Origin: a virus
Strand: one strand, 5' to 3'
Length of the DNA stretch: 34,889 nt
IMG/VR virus record: IMGVR_UViG_3300044994_000116
Location: 1-34,889 of that record
The notes under the pieces were generated by a model. It saw only the letters and a list, made by a program, of their open reading frames with translations, made no database searches and was not told where the DNA came from. A program made the position numbers and the translations under genes. Positions 1-7,013 of the stretch are shown here, in pieces. Every line of letters begins with the position of its first letter. The first letter of the stretch is position 1.

Positions 1-734
1 GCTGGAGCTGGGCCAAACTTGAAGTAGTTCAGCGTCTGGTTTTGAATCTTGCTGCCAAGAATCGAGTTGTCATCGATCGTCAACGCGAATGTGCCGCTGC
101 CAGCAATTGTCTGCGTGTTCCCGCCGCTGACCTTCAGCCCGTCCGCCGTCGTCATTGTGATGCTGGTGACGGTGCCAGTTCCGCCGGAAGGCGTTGCCCA
201 AGTCCCATCTCCTCGAAGGAACCGATCATGGTCGCCGGCGAGCGGCTTGGGCACGAGACCCGCTTCGCCCGCTTCTGTGTCACTCGCGCCGACCATGTCG
301 GGGATCACGATCGGCAAAAGACAGACATTGGTGAGCACCTGGAGTGTCGTGGTACCCTCAGAGCCCGAGCCGAGATCAGAGCCCGAGCCGAGATCGCCGC
401 CGTCGCCGGATGCCGCAGCCAAAAACACATAGCCCGGCCCGAACGGGTTCGGGCAGCCGATCACATAACTGCCGATCGCCACCGAGGTGCTGCCCGTGAT
501 CTCGTACAGTTGCAGCGTAAGCGTGATTCCGCTGTCTACTGTTGTGTCAACCCACGCCGTACCGTTAAAATATTGCTCAACTGCTGAATATGGGTTCGCG
601 CCCGTCGAAGTGGTTTTAAATACTCTATGGGTCTGTGAGTAGTCCAGAATCTGCGTACCGCCAGCGCCCTGGGCGAACCCGGTTGCCCCGGTCCCCCACT
701 GCTGCCGCGATTGCTGCCACGATTCGGAATTCAT
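1..734 (-). CDS. Phage tail fibre / receptor-binding protein, N-terminal part (runs off left edge)
   Basis: The frame opens at an ATG at 734 (residues MNSESWQQSRQQWGTG) and stays open to position 1, giving 244 residues of a longer protein. Residues around 170-190 read LVPKPLAGDHDRFLRGDGTW, a linker signature common in phage tail fibres. It is followed by GTVTSITMTTADGLKVSGG, the GTVTS-type beta-repeat found in the same proteins. An 18-bp tandem repeat (360-395) encodes DLGSGS twice. The gene lies downstream of the tape measure and distal tail genes, where receptor-binding proteins usually sit. An AAAGGGG stretch lies about 13 nt upstream of the ATG. The C-terminal half, which would carry the receptor-binding tip, is outside the window, so specificity cannot be judged. 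Confidence 0.75.
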   Translation of the reverse strand, partial: MNSESWQQSRQQWGTGATGFAQGAGGTQILDYSQTHRVFKTTSTGANPYSAVEQYFNGTAWVDTTVDSGITLTLQLYEITGSTSVAIGSYVIGCPNPFGPGYVFLAAASGDGGDLGSGSDLGSGSEGTTTLQVLTNVCLLPIVIPDMVGASDTEAGEAGLVPKPLAGDHDRFLRGDGTWATPSGGTGTVTSITMTTADGLKVSGGNTQTIAGSGTFALTIDDNSILGSKIQNQTLNYFKFGPAP

Positions 735-761
735 AGTCTGACCCAAACCCCTTTAACCTGG

Positions 762-1085
762 ATGACCAAAATGACCGAGAACAAGAGCACCACAAAGCCC
801 TGGTATCAAACGCCCTGGAAACTCATTCTGATAATCATTTTGCTCGTCGCCATCCCAAACATACTTCTCACATTCAGTGCATCAACAACGATGACCCAAC
901 AGGACTATGAGGACAAATACATCACAGTCCCCATGACTGAGATCGAATACCAACTCGGCAAGCCGTACAAAATCAGTGTCACCCCCTATGGCGAAATCAC
1001 CACACTTGTTTACAAAACGCCGTCGGGTACCGTCACTTTCCGCAGCTTGTCAGGTCGTTGCCAACACATCACACTGACAAAGTAA
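762..1085 (+). CDS. Small single-pass membrane protein, plus-strand moron-like gene
   Basis: This 107-residue protein starts MTKMTENKST and has one strong hydrophobic segment at residues 20-39 (KLILIIILLVAIPNILLTF) behind a short polar N-terminus, so it is probably an N-in membrane-anchored or signal-anchored protein. The remaining ~65 residues look like a small exported domain (EYQLGKPYKISVTPYGEIT). It is the only convincing plus-strand gene in the late region. It sits 27 bp from the divergent tail fibre start and ends 2 bp before the convergent stop at 1088. By eye it is more AT-rich than its neighbours, which fits an independently acquired lysogenic-conversion gene. In-frame starts lie at 711 (TTG), 762 and 771, and none has a clear Shine-Dalgarno. 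I do not recognise the family. Confidence 0.6.
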   Translation: MTKMTENKSTTKPWYQTPWKLILIIILLVAIPNILLTFSASTTMTQQDYEDKYITVPMTEIEYQLGKPYKISVTPYGEITTLVYKTPSGTVTFRSLSGRCQHITLTK

Positions 1086-1087
1086 TG

Positions 1088-2044
1088 TCATAGGGTGCTG
1101 CGTGGCTTGAATAACTTGTTGAACGATGCCTTTTTGTATGGTGGTTTTGTCCCGGTCGCGGCCTCTTTTTGCCTGATCCGAATAAATGCAGGTCCGCCGG
1201 CAGAGTCGAACCCGACCGGGAATTTATTCCAACCCTGTTCGCGATAACTGAATAAATACGGCACATCGAAATAAAGCTCACCGTTTGGCCCGACGTAGGG
1301 CTGTTGTTCCCCCGCAACACCCTTAAATAAAAGCGTTTCTGCCGGGTATCCGTCGAACTCATCGTCATTTACTTTGACCAAAACATCCTCGTATTCCGGC
1401 GTTAAATCTGCCGGAATTTCGAGCCATGTATAAACCAATTCTTTTTCGTATGTGCCGAAGAAGCCAACCTCGGCGACTGGCCTTGGCGTACCTTCGTCGG
1501 TCTCAAATGTGTAGCCGGGAACACGCCTTTCTTTCGGAAGCACTCGTTCTGTTCGCCGGACGTATCGGCCTAGTTCGGCAGCATCGGTTCTGTTGAGTTC
1601 TGCCACATCGTTATCATTGAGTAGTTTGTAGTTGAGGCTCACGAATGTCGCGGAGTATTTGACCCAGCCCGCTCGTGGCCAATTCTGCAATGTGAAATCC
1701 TGCTCAAACGTGGTGCCGATTCCCGTCTCGCTATCAGCGAAATTCCCGACATCCATTGCCCGCAATTTAGAGCACCATTGGTTCACTGCCCAAGGACATT
1801 CCAGAGGCAGGTTACGATAGAATTTATCGTGGTCGACAAAGCCCGTTGTGAAGCCGAGTGCGTACCGCTTGAACGTCGCTGCATCGTCCCACGCAACCAG
1901 AATTGTTACGGTCGTGCTGTTGCCTTCCGCCCGGCTGTATTCCTCTGAATACCCCTCCGGAAACATCACCCAATAATTGATCGGCCCTTCGGACGTGTTG
2001 AGCACGCAGGCTTCCGCATTTGTGAGTGGTGCGTAACTGGCCAT
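1088..2044 (-). CDS. Probable distal tail / baseplate-type structural protein
   Basis: This is a 318-residue protein with no signal peptide or membrane segment. It is rich in aromatic residues and beta-forming stretches, such as FFGTYEKELVYTWLEIPADL near the middle and YFDVPYLFSYREQGWNKFPVGFD near the C-terminus. Its ATG shares one base with the TAA of the tape measure gene (TAATG at 2046-2042), so the two are translationally coupled. A structural protein directly after the tape measure and before the tail fibre is usually the distal tail protein or a baseplate hub. That is an inference from position, as I recognise no diagnostic motif. Confidence 0.5.
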   Translation of the reverse strand: MASYAPLTNAEACVLNTSEGPINYWVMFPEGYSEEYSRAEGNSTTVTILVAWDDAATFKRYALGFTTGFVDHDKFYRNLPLECPWAVNQWCSKLRAMDVGNFADSETGIGTTFEQDFTLQNWPRAGWVKYSATFVSLNYKLLNDNDVAELNRTDAAELGRYVRRTERVLPKERRVPGYTFETDEGTPRPVAEVGFFGTYEKELVYTWLEIPADLTPEYEDVLVKVNDDEFDGYPAETLLFKGVAGEQQPYVGPNGELYFDVPYLFSYREQGWNKFPVGFDSAGGPAFIRIRQKEAATGTKPPYKKASFNKLFKPRSTL

Positions 2045-3483
2045 TAGCTTCGCCCCCTGAGCCGTGCAATGATCGCCCCGCGATCCCCCTCCGTCCCGGT
2101 CCGTTCCTCTCGTCTTGCCGCCTCATTTATTGCCGCAATGAGGCGTTCAATAGCACCAGTCAACGCCCCTACTCCGCCCTCGTTTTCGCCGGTGTATTCG
2201 AGTGCTGCTCGATCTGCGATCCGTTCGTAGCTTGAACCAACACCACCAAAGCCCGCATCGGCCAAAACTACATCTCGCCGATCTTTGTCTTTTTTTGCCA
2301 TGCCGGAAGCGTCAAGCGGCTTCCCGTCTTCCCCGTACCCATATGGTGCGTGTCGTTCACCTCCAAGGAACCTGCCCACTCCTTCCATGCCAACAGCATC
2401 AGCAGCAAGACCCAACATCCTGGCTGGTGCAGGCCGCCTTCCGTGGAACGCATCGTTGATTGTGCCGATCCCCCCTGCTGCTGATATGAACGTTGCTGCC
2501 CAGTTGCTTGTCTTTTTTCCAAAGCCAACGTCCTCAAACATGCCGGCCCCGCCTTCTGGGGAACTTAGGCTAGTCGCCACCGATGCCAAAGCCGCACCCC
2601 ATACGCCGAGGCTTTTCATTGTTTGCCCAGCCCATCCTCCCCGGCCTTTGGCACCAGCCAGACCTGCTGCACCAGCTGCCCCGGTTCCTGCTATTGCTGC
2701 ACCTGATGCTCCGCTCCCGGCTGCTGTCGCCACACCTGCTGCTGCTGCCGCACTACCGCCTGAGAGGAACGAACCAACAGCGCCCAACCGCCCCGCAGCA
2801 AATTTCGTGGCACCGAGCAATGCCAGTGCCGCTACAGCGTTTTGCCCAGATGAGTCTAGCTGTTCCATGCCTCGCCTTAGTTTACTCATCCCTGCCGTGA
2901 CGAACTCGAGCGCGGGCTTGAGTGCGCTTGCCATTTCACGAGAGACCAAGGTAATCTCGGTCGTGAATCGGTTCATTTCAACCGTGCCCGAGAAGCCCGC
3001 CATTGCCGCGCCAAATGCTGTTGTTCCTACAGCGGCTGCTGCCCCGGCTGCCCGGCTTTGCATCGCATCTTGCCCAAAACCGATCACACTCCCCAGACTC
3101 CGGCCATACTTGTACCGCAATTCAGCCTTGCGTTCTGCATCACGTACTGATGCTTCCAACCTCGCCAGCCCTGCCCCTGTCGATAACTGCTTCGCGAATT
3201 GACCGCTCTGTACATCCCGCATCCGTCCTTGCAATTCAGCCATGCGGCTCTGGTTCGCAATCCGCGTTTTTTCCAGCCGCGCGAGGTCCGCTTCATGGCC
3301 TTTTAATGCCATCAATTCGCGGGCTTTTTTCTCGTATGCCGGGTCATTCAAGCTTTTGAGAAGTGCAGCATGTGCAGACTCAGCATCGCCCATCGATTGC
3401 TTGAGCTTTTTCAGCTCAGCGTCAATGTCTGTGATGCCACGCGCGTGCAGCTCGATGAAATCGACGAGGATTGGATCGGCCAT
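2044..3483 (-). CDS. Short tail tape measure protein
   Basis: This is a 479-residue protein. Residues ~15-135 are charged and predicted helical/coiled coil (ELKKLKQSMGDAESAHAALL, then ARLEASVRDAERKAELRYKYG). A long Ala/Gly-rich hydrophobic tract follows at roughly 140-310 (GGSAAAAAGVATAAGSGASG). The C-terminus is charged (ERLIAAINEAARREERTG). This layout is typical of tape measure proteins, which set tail length and line the tail lumen. It also directly follows a two-frame chaperone pair, as in lambda-type tails. At 479 residues it is short for the family, which implies a short tail or a tape measure lacking extra domains. The ATG at 3483 directly follows the stop of the preceding chaperone frame. 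Confidence 0.75.
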   Translation of the reverse strand: MADPILVDFIELHARGITDIDAELKKLKQSMGDAESAHAALLKSLNDPAYEKKARELMALKGHEADLARLEKTRIANQSRMAELQGRMRDVQSGQFAKQLSTGAGLARLEASVRDAERKAELRYKYGRSLGSVIGFGQDAMQSRAAGAAAAVGTTAFGAAMAGFSGTVEMNRFTTEITLVSREMASALKPALEFVTAGMSKLRRGMEQLDSSGQNAVAALALLGATKFAAGRLGAVGSFLSGGSAAAAAGVATAAGSGASGAAIAGTGAAGAAGLAGAKGRGGWAGQTMKSLGVWGAALASVATSLSSPEGGAGMFEDVGFGKKTSNWAATFISAAGGIGTINDAFHGRRPAPARMLGLAADAVGMEGVGRFLGGERHAPYGYGEDGKPLDASGMAKKDKDRRDVVLADAGFGGVGSSYERIADRAALEYTGENEGGVGALTGAIERLIAAINEAARREERTGTEGDRGAIIARLRGRS

Positions 3484-3738
3484 TTATCCTTTCTTCCGGA
3501 GGTGTGGCAAAAGCCAACTCGGTGCCTTCGGCCGCTTGCCTGCTGTGGCCTGCCGGTCGTGATATTCCTTCAACATCGCCAGTCGATCATCTGGCCTGAT
3601 CGTCTTGTCTCGAGCGCCCACGCAAAACACAGCTACCAACTCATGCGGGGTCATGTCCCAAAGTTGCTGCGGTGTCCAGTTCCGATGCTCCGCAACCTCC
3701 CGCAGCAACTTTTCAAAATCCCACTTAGCCAGGATCAC
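3484..3738 (-). CDS. Tail assembly chaperone, second frame (T-like extension)
   Basis: This 84-residue frame (ILAKWDFEKLLREV...LLPHLRKKG) lies between the first chaperone frame and the tape measure, where siphophages carry the frameshifted GT extension. The only start within it is a GTG at 3738 with no Shine-Dalgarno. Read upstream, the frame is open only back to a TGA at 3780-3778, directly before a run of nine A's in the first gene. The simplest reading is that most product is made as a fusion with the 3725-4186 gene after a +1 or -2 slip on that run, giving ...EKK(K)QLDPLKLTRVILAKWD. Residues such as WTPQQLWDMTPHELVAVF resemble the small helical chaperone domains of this position. Function is inferred from context. 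Confidence 0.6.
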   Translation of the reverse strand: MILAKWDFEKLLREVAEHRNWTPQQLWDMTPHELVAVFCVGARDKTIRPDDRLAMLKEYHDRQATAGKRPKAPSWLLPHLRKKG

Positions 3739-4186
3739 CCGCGTCAGTTTCAGAGGGTCGAGCTGTTTTTTTTTCCGTCAACGCCCTGAGTATTTCCAGG
3801 TGCACTTCAATCGCGTTTGCGTCCGTGATGATCGATTGCAGCTCGGCAAGCGATACCTCGGGATGCGTCCGGCGAGTTCGGAAAAACAACTCGATCGCCA
3901 CGCCTGTGGCAGTCTGTCGGAACAGGTCCACCGGGTCGCCCGATGGCAGTTCACCTTGTGCCTCAAGCTCGGCAATCCGTTGCACCGCCGTGGCAAATTC
4001 TGCCATGCGGTTTTGGTCTTTCAACCAGCTCAACGCAACTGAGCTTCGCTCGAAATAGCCGCCCTTCCCGAACGATTCCTTCACTCGCCGACGCAGTTCC
4101 AGAACGAGTGCCGATTCCTCGCGAATCGAGAGCGGGAGTATTGCCAATACCCTGTCAGCAACAGAAACCAGATTGCCCGTAATCAT
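3725..4186 (-). CDS. Tail assembly chaperone, first frame (G-like)
   Basis: This 153-residue mostly helical protein lies just upstream of the tape measure and just downstream of tail-tube-like genes, as expected for the first of the two tail assembly chaperones that coat the tape measure. Its ATG at 4186 overlaps the TGA of the gene before it (ATGA). Its last 20 codons contain GAA followed by nine A's (3774-3766), and the next chaperone frame opens just before this run. I see no catalytic motif. The assignment rests on gene order, the frameshift architecture and size. Confidence 0.6.
   Translation of the reverse strand: MITGNLVSVADRVLAILPLSIREESALVLELRRRVKESFGKGGYFERSSVALSWLKDQNRMAEFATAVQRIAELEAQGELPSGDPVDLFRQTATGVAIELFFRTRRTHPEVSLAELQSIITDANAIEVHLEILRALTEKKTARPSETDAGDPG
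3766..3774 (-). promoter_or_regulatory. Probable programmed frameshift site (A9 slippery run)
   Basis: On the minus strand the 3' end of the first chaperone gene reads ACG GAA AAA AAA ACA. The second chaperone frame is closed by TGA at 3780-3778 and open from the next codon. The first frame ends at TAA 3727-3725. Any productive slip must therefore occur between 3777 and 3725, and the A9 run is at the start of that interval. The -1 frame meets a stop within six codons, so only +1 or -2 slippage joins the two frames. Confidence 0.6.
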
Positions 4187-4569
4187 GTTGGAATCGCCTG
4201 CCCGTATGTAATATCCCCGCCCTTGCCTGTTACGACAACGCGGGGAACGTCTTGGTTGTTATCTGAACTTTTTTGCACGGTTTCGATCGTCGTCACCGTA
4301 ACGATATCGCACTTGTCCGCCGAGTACTTGAACGCGATCTGCGCGAGCACCGCCCCCGGCGTAAAGCCCAGAGCCTCGGGGTATCCTGCTGTGTCAATGG
4401 GGAAGCTCGCTGTCCATTGCGGGTCGACCCGCACGGGCGCGTAGCGTGTGCCTGTGGTGCCGCTCGTGGATACCTCAGTGAGTCGGCTTGTCCAGTTGCC
4501 CTGCCAGTTGGTCACATCGACCACCAAGGCCCCGACGAGAACAGGCTGCTGTGCTGCTGGTATTGCCAT
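4183..4569 (-). CDS. Phage structural protein, tail-tube-like
   Basis: This 128-residue beta-rich protein starts MAIPAAQQPVLVGALVVDV. It is a small soluble protein with many alternating hydrophobic/polar stretches (QIAFKYSADKCDIVTVTTIE) and no membrane segment. It lies between the other tail-tube-like gene and the tail assembly chaperones, the usual place of the major tail protein or an accessory tube subunit. Its stop overlaps the next start (ATGA at 4186-4183). I recognise no specific family. Which of this and the 4581-5099 product is the main tube protein cannot be decided from sequence alone. Confidence 0.45.
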   Translation of the reverse strand: MAIPAAQQPVLVGALVVDVTNWQGNWTSRLTEVSTSGTTGTRYAPVRVDPQWTASFPIDTAGYPEALGFTPGAVLAQIAFKYSADKCDIVTVTTIETVQKSSDNNQDVPRVVVTGKGGDITYGQAIPT

Positions 4570-4580
4570 AAGTTAGTTCC

Positions 4581-5099
4581 TTATGCGCTGGTTCCGAAAA
4601 TTTCCAATACGCCCGATACGCTGCCCGCACTCGGGTTATTGATCCGCAATATTTTGTGCGTCGCATCGACTACCCAGCCATCAGCGATGTCGTCGAGGAA
4701 CAGCCGCCGCTTGACTGACACATAGCTGTCAATGTCTTTCCAAGGCCCGATGAATCCGTTGGTCTGTCCCTGTGGCCCGAGGCGAATTGCCACGTCTGCC
4801 GCCGGTGCCGTCGTGATCACCAGGTCGATGCAGCGAATCTTGGCGAGCGAGAGAGCCACGTTAAGCACATCCAGTTCACCAGTTCCGCCCTTAAAGTCGA
4901 TGTCCAGGCTTATCGTTGGTGCGAGTGTGAACGCCTTGCGATAGATCACATTAATTTGCCCGCTACCTGTTCCGTAGCTGAGCCGGATATCGCGGCTCGG
5001 CTCATTGCTAACGCCGAACCGCTGAGAGGCGATCAGACCTGTATCATTGCTGGCCAGCCAGCCGCCATTCACGCGGGCCGTCAATTGTGCGTCTGGCAT
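4581..5099 (-). CDS. Candidate major tail (tube) protein
   Basis: This 172-residue beta-rich protein begins MPDAQLTARVNGGWLASNDTG and has strands such as RKAFTLAPTISLDIDFKG and IRCIDLVITTAPAADVAIRL. It ends in a hydrophobic strand (VLEIFGTSA). The ATG at 5099 shares one base with the TAA of the upstream tail-completion gene (TAATG). Size, beta content and place between tail terminator-like and chaperone genes fit a tail tube subunit. That is inferred from position and predicted fold only. Confidence 0.45.
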   Translation of the reverse strand: MPDAQLTARVNGGWLASNDTGLIASQRFGVSNEPSRDIRLSYGTGSGQINVIYRKAFTLAPTISLDIDFKGGTGELDVLNVALSLAKIRCIDLVITTAPAADVAIRLGPQGQTNGFIGPWKDIDSYVSVKRRLFLDDIADGWVVDATHKILRINNPSAGSVSGVLEIFGTSA

Positions 5100-5542
5100 T
5101 AGCGTTGCGCCTCCACCAGGATCAGATAGACTGCCGTGACCTTCACGATGTCCTCGCCGTTGATCCGCTCTCCGGTCGTCTCGCTGCTGCCGCCTGGTTG
5201 CACCCGTGACCAGATCACCGCAGCATCTTCGCAGGTGAGGGCCGCAGACGGGTCCGAATTACTGCCCGCAAATGCCGCGTCGAGGGCCTTGCGGGTTGAC
5301 TTCGCCGATGCCGCTGTGATGACGTAGCACTCGATCGTCACCCGATATTTGAGCAGCACCAGTTTGCCGCTGTTGAGCTCCCGCGATTCCTCAACCACCT
5401 TCAGCCGGGCGTTGGGCCAGGCCACGCCCTCAGCAACCCGGCCCACATAAACGCGAGCCTTCGGGATGATGCCGTTGATGCTTGCAGCCGCCCAGCGTGT
5501 GCCGATTCCGTCCGCCATGTCGTCCGGTGTGGGGAGCGGCAT
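5099..5542 (-). CDS. Tail completion / tail terminator-like protein
   Basis: This 147-residue protein starts MPLPTPDDMADGIGTRWAAA. I chose the ATG at 5542 because it overlaps the TGA of the upstream gene (TGATG). The same frame is open much further upstream, but that part is arginine-rich and antisense-like. Segments such as VVEESRELNSGKLVLLKYRV and VKVTAVYLILVEAQR at the end resemble tail terminator proteins (lambda U / HK97 gp11-like), which cap the tail tube at the head side. Order (connector, gp10-like, terminator, tube) supports this. The family call is by context. Confidence 0.5.
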   Translation of the reverse strand: MPLPTPDDMADGIGTRWAAASINGIIPKARVYVGRVAEGVAWPNARLKVVEESRELNSGKLVLLKYRVTIECYVITAASAKSTRKALDAAFAGSNSDPSAALTCEDAAVIWSRVQPGGSSETTGERINGEDIVKVTAVYLILVEAQR

Positions 5543-5913
5543 CAGACACCCCCGATGATGCGTACGAGTTGCAGATACACTCGGTCGTAAGTGTCTTCGA
5601 TGCCCTTCCAACCACGGTTCGCCAACGCCGCACCGTAGAACGCGGCAGGCAGATAGCCCACTCGCACGGTCTGACCTGCTGCGGCAATTGCTTGCGGGGT
5701 CGTGGGAACAATCGCGATCGAATCGCGGAGGTTCCAGGTCCGCCCGCGTGGAAATTCGCCACGCGGTGCGGGATTGTCGTGCGGGTATGGATTGCTGCGA
5801 GAGTAGTCCCGCTTTGCTTCGGCCTGGAGCAATACGGCAGCAGCCAATAGACGTGAGGCGAGCGCGAGCCGTGCCCGTCTCACAACGTCTTCGAGTGCTT
5901 CGCCGAAATCCAT
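5542..5913 (-). CDS. HK97 gp10-like head-tail / minor tail protein
   Basis: This 123-residue protein has an N-terminal amphipathic helix (residues ~5-35, EDVVRRARLALASRLLAAAV) followed by YSRSNPYPHDNPAPRGEFPR and TWNLRDSIAIVPTTPQ, then GYLPAAFYGAALANRGWKGI. A helix, a Pro/Arg linker with L+RDSI, and a Y...E/N-x-G segment recall the HK97 gp10 family of head-tail joining or minor tail proteins. It sits between the connector at 5914 and the terminator-like gene and overlaps the latter by one base. Confidence 0.5.
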   Translation of the reverse strand: MDFGEALEDVVRRARLALASRLLAAAVLLQAEAKRDYSRSNPYPHDNPAPRGEFPRGRTWNLRDSIAIVPTTPQAIAAAGQTVRVGYLPAAFYGAALANRGWKGIEDTYDRVYLQLVRIIGGV

Positions 5914-6555
5914 CTAGGCAATCCTCGTGCAACGTACTTCCGCGAGGCCATCGAAGGTGAACCCTACCGGCTCCGTAACCTGATACTGAACGCTCGATAC
6001 TTCCACGATGTCGCCGGCCTGCGTCGCGACTTTCTCGCCCAGCCAGAGCGTGTACTGTTTGCGTTCGAGAAACTTGCCTGCTGCGTCGGTCTCGAAAGTT
6101 GTCCGGTCCCAATTGAGCTTGCAGGCCACCGCCGTCGAAATCGTCGTATAGCTCGCTGTTCGCAGGCCGCCTGTGCCTGAGGCCACCGTAGGCCGTTTGA
6201 TGTCGCATGAATCCCGCAGCGAGTAGACCAGGATCAAGTCTCGTGCGATCAGATCCCAGTACCGCAGCATCGGGTTCCGGTTGACCGAGATCACAATCCG
6301 CTGGCTGAATCCGCTCGGGGTCAAAAGGTCCGTCGGCTTCGGCTCGAACCCAGAAATCGAATCAAAACCGAACGTAATTTTCTCATCAACCGATTGGTAA
6401 ATGCCGTTCGACCTGGCCGCCTCTTTCAGCCCCAGCGTGTACCGTGCGTAGGTCGCAATCGAGACGGTCGTATTGTTTGGGCTCGCAACGCTGGTGTAGC
6501 TCAACGCTGTCGCTTCATTCCACGGCAACAGGGATTGCGTTGACTGCGAGATCAT
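5914..6555 (-). CDS. Head-tail connector-like structural protein
   Basis: This 213-residue protein has no membrane segment. It is mainly beta/loop sequence, with ITFGFDSISGFEPKPTDLL and LRYWDLIARDLILVYSLRDS in the middle and VATQAGDIVEVSSVQYQVTE near the end. That last part resembles the small beta-barrel of head-closure proteins, such as those in the HK97 gp7 / SPP1 gp16 class. It lies in the block between the major capsid and the tail completion proteins and directly abuts the gp10-like gene. No family motif is certain. Confidence 0.4.
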   Translation of the reverse strand: MISQSTQSLLPWNEATALSYTSVASPNNTTVSIATYARYTLGLKEAARSNGIYQSVDEKITFGFDSISGFEPKPTDLLTPSGFSQRIVISVNRNPMLRYWDLIARDLILVYSLRDSCDIKRPTVASGTGGLRTASYTTISTAVACKLNWDRTTFETDAAGKFLERKQYTLWLGEKVATQAGDIVEVSSVQYQVTEPVGFTFDGLAEVRCTRIA

Positions 6556-6761
6556 TGGCGGCCTGTGCTGGTGATCACAAACGGCCCGCTGAGTTGAGCG
6601 AGCCGCAGATTGATAGCCTCTAACCGCCGGGTGAGGCTGTCGCGGGTCGTCGATACCGACACGCTCCGGCCTCCCTCGCTCATGTCGATAACGCCTGCCA
6701 ACTGAGCCAGAGTGGTGTAAATTGTGGTGCGTTCGGCTTCGAGCGATTCGGCTTCGGTCAT
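6552..6761 (-). CDS. Small helical head-tail joining protein candidate
   Basis: This 69-residue protein (MTEAESLEAERTTIYTTL...) appears to be two helices joined by a short Gly/Ser segment, with heptad-like spacing (RRLEAINLRLAQLSG). Its end overlaps the next start by four bases (ATGA). Small proteins of this kind between capsid and connector genes are often gpW-like or ruler-type head-tail joining subunits. I cannot tell which. Confidence 0.45.
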   Translation of the reverse strand: MTEAESLEAERTTIYTTLAQLAGVIDMSEGGRSVSVSTTRDSLTRRLEAINLRLAQLSGPFVITSTGRQ

Positions 6762-6764
6762 GGT

Positions 6765-6968
6765 TTATTCCACTTCGGTTACAGTCGGCGAGACAGGCAA
6801 CTCAATGATGCCCAACGATGCCTTGTAGGCATCGATTGCGGTTTCGTAGGTCTCGGCCTCGACAATGCGGTCCGGGAGAGTCACGCCCGAACACACCACC
6901 TTCCACTTCTTCGGCGAGTAAGAGACGGCTGAGATTTGCTCGGTCTTGGTTTCATCTTTCTTGGCCAT
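6765..6968 (-). CDS. Small hypothetical structural-region protein
   Basis: This 67-residue protein has a Lys/Glu-rich start (MAKKDETKTEQISAVSYSPK) and a compact C-terminal part (RIVEAETYETAIDAYKASLG). It is encoded between the major capsid gene and the small joining protein, 3 bp from the latter. There is an AGGGG-type ribosome site just before the ATG (minus strand TCACGAGGGGAAC). I do not recognise the family. Confidence 0.5.
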   Translation of the reverse strand: MAKKDETKTEQISAVSYSPKKWKVVCSGVTLPDRIVEAETYETAIDAYKASLGIIELPVSPTVTEVE

Positions 6969-7013
6969 GTTCCCCTCGTGAAATTACAGCGACAACTTTA
7001 TGTCACCCAAATG

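Noticed and set aside
42-587. Plus-strand frames opposite the tail fibre
   Set aside because: Antisense of the minus-strand fibre frame, which carries recognisable fibre motifs.
2285-3202. Long plus-strand open frame (305 codons) opposite the tape measure gene
   Set aside because: It is Pro/Ala-rich antisense of the Ala/Gly-rich tape measure gene, has no ribosome site and fills the opposite strand of a well-supported gene.
5543-6208. N-terminal extension of the tail terminator-like gene
   Set aside because: The extension is arginine-rich antisense-like sequence in the shadow of two connector genes; the TGATG coupling supports the start at 5542.
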